Below are positions 58,612 through 64,000 of a stretch of 64,000 nt of DNA, piece after piece. The position numbers and the translations under genes were made by a program. The number at the start of each line of letters is the position of its first letter. Positions within the stretch are counted from its first letter, which is position 1. The notes below the pieces were generated by a model, which saw nothing but the letters and a program-made list of their open reading frames with translations, made no database searches and was not told the origin of the DNA. The stretch comes from Parvularcula mediterranea (GTDB lineage Bacteria; Pseudomonadota; Alphaproteobacteria; Caulobacterales; Parvularculaceae), in the NCBI RefSeq assembly GCF_013085255.1, contig NZ_JABFCX010000002.1, forward strand, positions 186,001 to 250,000, read 5' to 3'.

Positions 58612-59735
58612 GCACGCCTTTTGCGGGTGAGCACCAAGAGAAGTCCAGCCGTGAAACCGGTCGCCAACATGGATGATCCTCCATAACTGATGAGTGGCAG
58701 GGTCATGCCCTTGGCCGGGAGGACGCCGAGGTTCACGCCGATATTGATCGACGCCTGAATGCAGAGAGCGGTCGTCAGCCCTGCGATGGCGCAGCGCTTG
58801 AAGACGTCTGTGCTGGCAAGCGCTGCCGTGAGCCCACGGATCGCGATGACGGCGAAGAGACCGATGATGAGGAGGCCGATCAGGAGGCCGAACTCTTCAA
58901 TGGCGACGGCGAAGACGAAGTCCGTCTGGCTGTCCGGCAGCGATGCTTTTACCCCTGTCGCCTCGTGGAGGTCGTGGCCGAAGACGCCACCTGAGCGGAT
59001 GGCCTCGGCCGCCTTGTCGGTCTGGTAGGCGTCGCCCGATGAGGGATCGAGGAAACGGTCGATCCGTGCGCGGACGTGAGACTGGGTGAGATAGCCTAGG
59101 GTCAGCGCGCTGGCCGCTGCTGAGCCGAGGGCTGCGATCCATGCCCAGCTGAAGCCCGCCACAAAGAGCATCACCGCCCAGATCGCGGTAAGCAGCAGCC
59201 ACTGGCCATAGTCCGGCTGGGATAGGAGTAGGACTGACGCGATACCGTAGACGAGGAGGCTTGCGAGGAAGCCCGGGAAGCCGCTGTCAGGCTTGGCTGA
59301 GAGGAACCACGCGACGAGGATCGCGAAGCCGGGCTTTAAGAATTCAGAGGGCTGAAGACCGAAGCTGCCGATGGGGATCCAGCGCTTGGCGCCCTTGATC
59401 TCGGGGCCGACGAGGAGCGCCACGGCCATGAGGAAGAGCGCGCCGAGGGCAGCAAGGATACCGATGCGGCGGGCCTGAAGAGGCGTGAGAGCTGCGGTCA
59501 GGCAGGCACCCGTCAGCGTCGCGCCTAGGAAGATGACGTGCCGCTCGGTGAAGTAGAAAGGCTCAGTGATGCCGACCCGCGCTGCGGCGACGGGGCTCGC
59601 AGCGAAGCTCAAGACGAGGCCGGTGAGCGCGAGTAACCCAAAGGCATAGACCAGCGCCATGTCGTAGCCGCCGAGCTGGCCAGCGCGGACCTTGGCTGCG
59701 CCTGCTTCGAGGCGTGAGAGGGTGGCTTCAAGCAT
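58608..59735 (-). CDS. ftsW: Septal peptidoglycan polymerase FtsW (SEDS)
   Basis: 375 residues with about ten helices. GAKRWIPIGSFGLQPSEFLKPGFAI, PDSQTDFVFAVAIEEFGLLIGLLIIG (with the catalytic aspartate region) and NIGVNLGVLPAKGMTLPLISYGGSSML are SEDS signatures. It polymerises glycan strands from lipid II with FtsI at the division site. It starts 8 bases inside the end of the MurD-like gene and overlaps murG. Confidence 0.96.
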   Translation of the reverse strand: MLEATLSRLEAGAAKVRAGQLGGYDMALVYAFGLLALTGLVLSFAASPVAAARVGITEPFYFTERHVIFLGATLTGACLTAALTPLQARRIGILAALGALFLMAVALLVGPEIKGAKRWIPIGSFGLQPSEFLKPGFAILVAWFLSAKPDSGFPGFLASLLVYGIASVLLLSQPDYGQWLLLTAIWAVMLFVAGFSWAWIAALGSAAASALTLGYLTQSHVRARIDRFLDPSSGDAYQTDKAAEAIRSGGVFGHDLHEATGVKASLPDSQTDFVFAVAIEEFGLLIGLLIIGLFAVIAIRGLTAALASTDVFKRCAIAGLTTALCIQASINIGVNLGVLPAKGMTLPLISYGGSSMLATGFTAGLLLVLTRKRRA

Positions 59736-61044
59736 GGGCTCTCCCCTGCTCGGCCATTTCCTTCAGCGCCCGGAGCTTGAAGAGCTCGCCCTGACGGGAG
59801 AAGCCTTCCGCCCCCGGAGAGTAAAGGAGCACGGGAGCAGCAGTGGGCTCGCGGCGGAGGAGGTCATTGGCAGCACGGATCGCAGCTTCGGTGGCGGCTT
59901 CGGCGTCCTTGAAAGTCACCACACCATCGACCGGCGGGCCTGAACCATCAGGGTGCGTCACGAAGAAAGAGCCGCGCATCCCGCCTTTCACCCGCTTGGA
60001 AAGGTCGCCGTGCCGATGGCCGATCCAGAAGACGTCAGGGCATGCCGTGATCGCGGCCTCGGTGGAGGACTGGCAGCTCGCCTCACGGTCATCGACGAAG
60101 ACGATCCGGCCTTCGGTGCCGATGCAATCGAAGCGGCCATCGAGGCCACGGAAGCTCGTGAGCGCCGCGATGATCTGGTCGTCATTGATGCCAAAATGGG
60201 CGGCGACGGCGGCAGCGGCCGCAGCGTCTTGGCCCATGTGATCACCGAGCAGGCTACCGCTGTCGGAGTAGCTGCCGATGCGCCGGGTCCTGCCCCCGCG
60301 CACGGCGTAGAGATTGCGTTCGAGCGCGAACCAGCCGTCGGAGAGGGTCGCGCCGCCGCTGACGGCCACGATGTCCCGGGCCGAGGAAGCGCTCTGCCTG
60401 CGGACGGCCATCAGGAGGCTCTGGCAGCCGATATCGTCCGTGCCGAGAACGGCGACCTGCGCGGTCGTCAGAAGCTCGATCGCCGCCTCGCGCGCCTTGT
60501 CGCCCACCTGCGCGCCGCGCTCCTCGGTGAGGTTGAGGACGATGGCCGCGCCTGCGCCGAGGGTCAGGGCATCGCGTACGGCAGAGGGCTCTGCGCGGAG
60601 GATGAGATGCTCCGTCAGCGCACCAAGGGCGTTAAGAAAGCCCCGGCCCTTATCGACTTCCACGGCATCCTGCCCGCCCTGGGCGAGGAGCCTGAGGAGC
60701 AGTGCTGAGGTGACCGCCTTCCCTGCCGAGCCGGTGATGACCGTCCTGCGCGCACGGTCCACGGCGAGGCCCTGCTGCACGTGGCCGAGGAAAGCGAGGT
60801 CGGAGAGGACGGGCATGTCCCGCTCCACCGCCTGCCGCTGAAGGCTCGCCCGGACCGGATGCTCGACCCCGAGCCCGTAGATGAAGGCGCCTGCGCCCTG
60901 CGGAAGCTCAGCCTCCGGACTGTCAGGCGAGATCATCGCGACGTCGAAACCGCGCTCGTCGAGGACACGGCTCGCCGCATGGGTGAGCGGCGGGCCGAAA
61001 TAGGCGATCTGACCGCTGGCGGGGATGTTGGCGGTCTCTTGCAC
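59728..61044 (-). CDS. MurD-like protein lacking Mur ligase catalytic residues
   Basis: 438 residues from GTG 61044, in the murD slot between mraY and ftsW. The length and overall pattern fit MurD, but key positions differ: P-loop GSAGKAV (105-111) for GTNGKST; no E-L-S-S-F-Q-L segment before AAIVLNLTEER (166-176), where the usual TEDH histidine is arginine; no carbamylated lysine before TTAQVAVLGTDD; GDHMGQD (267-273) for G-x-HNxxN; LDGR (301-304) for LPHR; VDDREASC (317-324) for NDSKATN; SPGAEGF for SPACASF. ATP use and ligation of D-glutamate look impossible. Homology rests on position and pattern. Confidence 0.75.
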   Translation of the reverse strand: MQETANIPASGQIAYFGPPLTHAASRVLDERGFDVAMISPDSPEAELPQGAGAFIYGLGVEHPVRASLQRQAVERDMPVLSDLAFLGHVQQGLAVDRARRTVITGSAGKAVTSALLLRLLAQGGQDAVEVDKGRGFLNALGALTEHLILRAEPSAVRDALTLGAGAAIVLNLTEERGAQVGDKAREAAIELLTTAQVAVLGTDDIGCQSLLMAVRRQSASSARDIVAVSGGATLSDGWFALERNLYAVRGGRTRRIGSYSDSGSLLGDHMGQDAAAAAAVAAHFGINDDQIIAALTSFRGLDGRFDCIGTEGRIVFVDDREASCQSSTEAAITACPDVFWIGHRHGDLSKRVKGGMRGSFFVTHPDGSGPPVDGVVTFKDAEAATEAAIRAANDLLRREPTAAPVLLYSPGAEGFSRQGELFKLRALKEMAEQGRAHA

Positions 61045-61048
61045 AGGC

Positions 61049-62152
61049 TTACCTCAGCTTGAGAGTGGACAGGCCGATCATCGCGAGGATGATCGCGACG
61101 ATCCAGAAACGGATGACGATGGTCGGCTCTTTCCAGCCGAGCTGCTCGAAATGGTGGTGCACCGGCGCCATCTTGAAGACCCGCTTGCCGGTCAGTTTGA
61201 AGCTGGCGATCTGGATCATCACCGACAGTGCCTCCACCACGAAGAGCCCGCCAATGATGGCTAGGACGATTTCGTGCTTGATGGCCACCGCCATGGCACC
61301 GAGCGCTCCGCCGAGGGCCAGCGAGCCCGTGTCGCCCATGAAGATCATGGCCGGCGGTGCGTTGAACCAGAGGAAGCCGAGCCCTGCACCGATGATCGCG
61401 GCACAGATGATCGCCAACTCCCCTGCCCCCGGAACATAGATGATGCCGAGATATTCGGCATAGTCCGCACGGCCCGTGAGGTAGGCGATGATGAGGAAAG
61501 CACCGGCTGCAATCATGACCGGGACAATGGCGAGGCCATCGAGGCCATCTGTCAGGTTCACGGCGTTCGAGCTGCCGACGATGACGATGGCTGCGAACGG
61601 AAAGATCAGGAAGCCCAGGGGGATGATCGCGCCCCAGAAGGGAATGGCGAGGCCTGTCGCAATTTCCGAATCGGCGCCCTGCGAGCTGGAGAGAACGGCC
61701 ACCGCCGCTGCGCCTGCCACGAAGGCCACGGCGAACTGGAAGAGCAGCTTCATCGAACCCACGACACCGTCGGCGGACTGCTTCTTTACCTTCTTGTAGT
61801 CGTCGTAGAACCCGAGAAGCCCGAAGCTCAGCGTCACGCCGAGCACCATCCAGACGTAAGGGTTGTTGAGCGGCGCCCAGAGCAGCGTCGAGATCACCGT
61901 CGCGAGCAGGATCAGCACGCCGCCCATGGTCGGGGTCCCCGCCTTCTCGATGATGTGGCTTTGCGGGCCATCCTTGCGGATCGGCTGGCCCTTGCCCTGC
62001 TTCACGCGCATCCAGTCGATCATGCCGGGGCCGACGATGAAGGCGATGATGAGCGCCGTCATGGTCGCACCGCCCACGCGGAACGTGATGTAGCGGAACA
62101 GGTTGAAGATCTGATATTCGTCCGCAAGCGGAACGAAGAGGTGATAGAGCAT
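61049..62152 (-). CDS. mraY: Phospho-N-acetylmuramoyl-pentapeptide transferase
   Basis: 367 residues, ten helices. [77 protein letters not shown] and [21 protein letters not shown] are all canonical MraY motifs, including the three catalytic aspartates. It forms lipid I on undecaprenyl phosphate. The start overlaps the murF stop (TAATG). Confidence 0.98.
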   Translation of the reverse strand: MLYHLFVPLADEYQIFNLFRYITFRVGGATMTALIIAFIVGPGMIDWMRVKQGKGQPIRKDGPQSHIIEKAGTPTMGGVLILLATVISTLLWAPLNNPYVWMVLGVTLSFGLLGFYDDYKKVKKQSADGVVGSMKLLFQFAVAFVAGAAAVAVLSSSQGADSEIATGLAIPFWGAIIPLGFLIFPFAAIVIVGSSNAVNLTDGLDGLAIVPVMIAAGAFLIIAYLTGRADYAEYLGIIYVPGAGELAIICAAIIGAGLGFLWFNAPPAMIFMGDTGSLALGGALGAMAVAIKHEIVLAIIGGLFVVEALSVMIQIASFKLTGKRVFKMAPVHHHFEQLGWKEPTIVIRFWIVAIILAMIGLSTLKLR

Positions 62153-63528
62153 TAGACGGTAGTCCCCACCTTGAGAAACGCCTCGACAAGGGCACCTACC
62201 CTAGAGGCGTTCGATCCCTTGAAAAGCACCGTATCGCCCTCATGGAGATCATCTAACAAAGGTTGAAGAAGTCCTTGCGCAGTTTCAGCATGGCTACCGC
62301 GCTTTGCGGCGGGGAGTGCGTCACGCAGGTGCGCCATGTCGGCCCCTGCGGTGTGGACGATGTCGGCGGAGACCGCTGCTTTTGGGGCGAGGCCTGCGTG
62401 AAGATCAGGCGAGGTGGGCCCGAGCTCTTTCATCTCGCCGAGGATCGCGATGCGGCGGCCGCCCTTCTTTTCCGAAAGGACGCTGAGCGCGGCTTCCATG
62501 GAGGCAGGGTTGGCGTTGTAGCTCTCGTCGAGAACGAGGACGGTCTTGCCGTCGATGGTGAGCTTGCGGTCCTCGCCGCGTCCCGCGCCGGGGCGGAACT
62601 GTTCGAGGGCTGCGGCAGCGTCCTTGGCGGAGAGACCTGCGAGCTTGGCCGCGGTCAGGGCGGCAGCGGCGTTCCTGACATGATGAGGCCCGGCGACGTG
62701 GAGGCGGAAGCTGACGGCTTCGCCCAGAATGTCGGCATCGACGTCGCTATAGGCGTTTTGCAGGTCGATCTTGTTGAGGCGGCTCTCGAAGGCCCCTTCC
62801 CCGAAGCGCAGGATCTCGGTCACGCCAGCCTCGCGGCAGCGCTGTTCCAGCCTCTCGGCGTAACGGCTCTCGCCGGGGATGATCATGGCTCCGCCGCGCC
62901 GCAGGCCCTCGGCGATCTCGGCCTTGGCATCGGCAATGGCTTCCATGGACCCAAGAAATTCGAGGTGCGCTGCAGCGATGGTCGTGATGAGCGCGATATG
63001 CGGCTGGACGAGGCTCGTCAGGGCACGGATCTCGCCCGCGTGGTTCATGCCCATCTCGAAGACGCCGACATCAGCGGACGGAGGAAGCTCCGCCAGCGTC
63101 AGCGGCACGCCGATATGGTTGTTGAAGCTCTTCTCCGCCGCGTGGACCTCGCCCATCGGCTCTAGGCACGCGCGGAGCATTTCCTTGGTGGTGGTCTTGC
63201 CTGCGGAGCCCGTCACGCCGATCAGCGGCGCAAAGCTGCGATCACGGGCGGTGCGCGCCATAGCCTCAACGGCGCGCAGGGTATCGTTGACGATGAGGCA
63301 GGGCCCGCCCGCGATCTCGCGGGTGACGATGGCGGCGGCTGCGCCTTTCTCAAACGCTTGCGGCACGAAGTTATGGCCGTCGCGCTCAGCTTCGAGCGCC
63401 ACGAAGATATCGCCAGGCTGGAGCGTGCGGGTGTCGATGGACAGTCCGTTCCCGGACCAGTCGCCACCTGTCAGCTTTCCGCCGGTTGCGCCTTGCACCT
63501 GATAGGCTTGCCAGAGTGCGTCGCTCAT
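62152..63528 (-). CDS. murF: UDP-MurNAc-tripeptide D-alanyl-D-alanine ligase
   Basis: 458 residues. ATP loop [17 protein letters not shown] is intact, as are [60 protein letters not shown] and [19 protein letters not shown]. It adds the D-Ala-D-Ala dipeptide made by Ddl. Its ATG overlaps the murE stop (ATGA). The first loop residues GSAGK are shared with the MurD-like protein, but here TT follows, as in active ligases. Confidence 0.97.
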   Translation of the reverse strand: MSDALWQAYQVQGATGGKLTGGDWSGNGLSIDTRTLQPGDIFVALEAERDGHNFVPQAFEKGAAAAIVTREIAGGPCLIVNDTLRAVEAMARTARDRSFAPLIGVTGSAGKTTTKEMLRACLEPMGEVHAAEKSFNNHIGVPLTLAELPPSADVGVFEMGMNHAGEIRALTSLVQPHIALITTIAAAHLEFLGSMEAIADAKAEIAEGLRRGGAMIIPGESRYAERLEQRCREAGVTEILRFGEGAFESRLNKIDLQNAYSDVDADILGEAVSFRLHVAGPHHVRNAAAALTAAKLAGLSAKDAAAALEQFRPGAGRGEDRKLTIDGKTVLVLDESYNANPASMEAALSVLSEKKGGRRIAILGEMKELGPTSPDLHAGLAPKAAVSADIVHTAGADMAHLRDALPAAKRGSHAETAQGLLQPLLDDLHEGDTVLFKGSNASRVGALVEAFLKVGTTV

Positions 63529-64000
63529 GCGTCACCTCCCACTTTCTGGAGGGCTTCGCGGGCCTTTTCGAGATCGCTGAAGGGATAGATCACGTCGCCC
63601 ACCATCTGGCCGCGCTCGTGGCCTTTGCCTGCGATGACGAGGGTGTCCCCTGCTTTCAGGGAAGCAACGCCGTGGCGGATGGCTTCCTCGCGGTCGCCGA
63701 TGATGGTGGCTTTGGGAGCGCCCTCGGCCACCTGCGCGCGGATGAAGGCGGGGTCTTCCGTCCTCGGATTGTCGTCGGTGATGATGACATGCTCGGCCAG
63801 CGAAGCCGCTGCTGCACCCATCTGGGAGCGCTTGGCAGTGTCGCGGTCGCCCCCGGCACCGACGATGACATGGATGCGCCCTGCGGTATGCGGACGGATG
63901 GCCTTGAGCACAGTCTCGACGGCGGCGGGCGTGTGGGCGTAGTCGACGAACACCCCTGCTTCGCCATCAGGAAAGCGGCGGACGCCTGCAGGCTCCATCC
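63525..64000 (-). CDS. murE: UDP-MurNAc-dipeptide meso-DAP ligase, C-terminal part
   Basis: The frame is open to the window end, so only about 158 C-terminal residues are present. VFVDYAHTPAAVETVLKAIRPH, VGAGGDRDTAKRSQMGAAAA, TDDNPRTEDP and AGKGHERGQ are MurE signatures. The DDNPR motif selects meso-diaminopimelate, as in Gram-negative bacteria. It is the first gene of the visible dcw run on the minus strand; its start lies beyond base 64000. Confidence 0.96.
   Translation of the reverse strand, partial: MEPAGVRRFPDGEAGVFVDYAHTPAAVETVLKAIRPHTAGRIHVIVGAGGDRDTAKRSQMGAAAASLAEHVIITDDNPRTEDPAFIRAQVAEGAPKATIIGDREEAIRHGVASLKAGDTLVIAGKGHERGQMVGDVIYPFSDLEKAREALQKVGGDA

Noticed and set aside
60700-60740. 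Sequencing error or frameshift as the cause of the MurD motif loss
   Set aside because: The frame is continuous for 438 codons, motif changes are spread over the whole protein, and overlaps with neighbours are intact, so a local error cannot explain it.
1-64000. Prophage, insertion sequence, CRISPR array or genomic island
   Set aside because: No transposase, integrase, phage structural gene, cas gene or regularly spaced repeat array was found; gene content is mainly housekeeping and evenly GC-rich.

Overview
The window is GC-rich chromosomal DNA of a Gram-negative alphaproteobacterium. Supporting signs are a meso-DAP type MurE (DDNPR motif), LexA boxes of the alphaproteobacterial GTTC-N7-GTTC type, a TTAA-N7-TTAA (CtrA-type) site, an RNase E with an acidic insertion in its S1 region, a SapC-family protein and a large TonB-dependent receptor. 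The gene content looks like a relative of the Caulobacterales/Hyphomonadaceae/Parvularculales, but no rRNA or other phylogenetic marker is present, so this placement is inference. Most of the window is dense housekeeping sequence. I see no IS element, prophage, CRISPR array, tRNA or rRNA.

Layout. 1-5.3 kb: accessory genes (a partial membrane protein, an SdpR/SdpI-like pair, an HTH-TPR membrane protein, a multi-pass membrane protein), then a candidate structured RNA, two LexA boxes, a divergent endonuclease III-like protein and REP-like inverted repeats. 5.3-13.6 kb (minus strand): a run from a RodZ-like protein through ispG, an unknown protein, prfA, prmC, yajC, secD and secF to a squalene/phytoene-synthase-like protein. 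13.8-16.7 kb: a TusA-like protein and two exported proteins (Sel1-repeat and beta-helix). 16.8-18.5 kb: arfB facing an isolated rplK-rplA pair. 18.6-27 kb: small accessory genes, including a SapC/hydrolase cluster and an acyltransferase/membrane protein/winged-helix operon behind a palindromic operator. 27-34 kb: S49 peptidase, polyprenyl synthase, WecA/MraY-type transferase, ispE, TPR lipoprotein and AmiC. 34-41 kb: rne with a long leader, a nucleoside transporter, an M48 peptidase and a DsbA-like protein. 41-47 kb: an S9 peptidase and a TonB-dependent receptor. 47-51 kb: thiS-thiG, and aroQ-accB-accC-pgsA. 51-64 kb: a division and cell-wall (dcw) cluster on the minus strand.

The dcw cluster is the most unusual part. 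Its order is murE-murF-mraY-murD-ftsW-murG-murC-(small membrane protein)-murB-(membrane protein)-ddl-ftsQ-ftsA, tightly overlapping. The protein in the murD slot has lost essentially every recognisable Mur-ligase catalytic residue. The protein in the ftsA slot has lost its actin-type phosphate loops but keeps a C-terminal amphipathic tail. ftsZ does not follow. The flanking murE, murF, murC, mraY, murG, ftsW, ddl and murB look intact, so either functional murD and ftsA genes lie elsewhere or these two have been repurposed as structural pseudoenzymes.

Many genes belong to envelope biology: Sec translocation, isoprenoid and undecaprenyl carriers (ispG, ispE, polyprenyl synthase, WecA/MraY-type enzymes), peptidoglycan synthesis and cleavage (mur/dcw, amiC), envelope proteases and outer-membrane uptake. 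Others cover translation termination and rescue (prfA, prmC, arfB), RNA turnover (rne) and lipid synthesis (accBC, pgsA).
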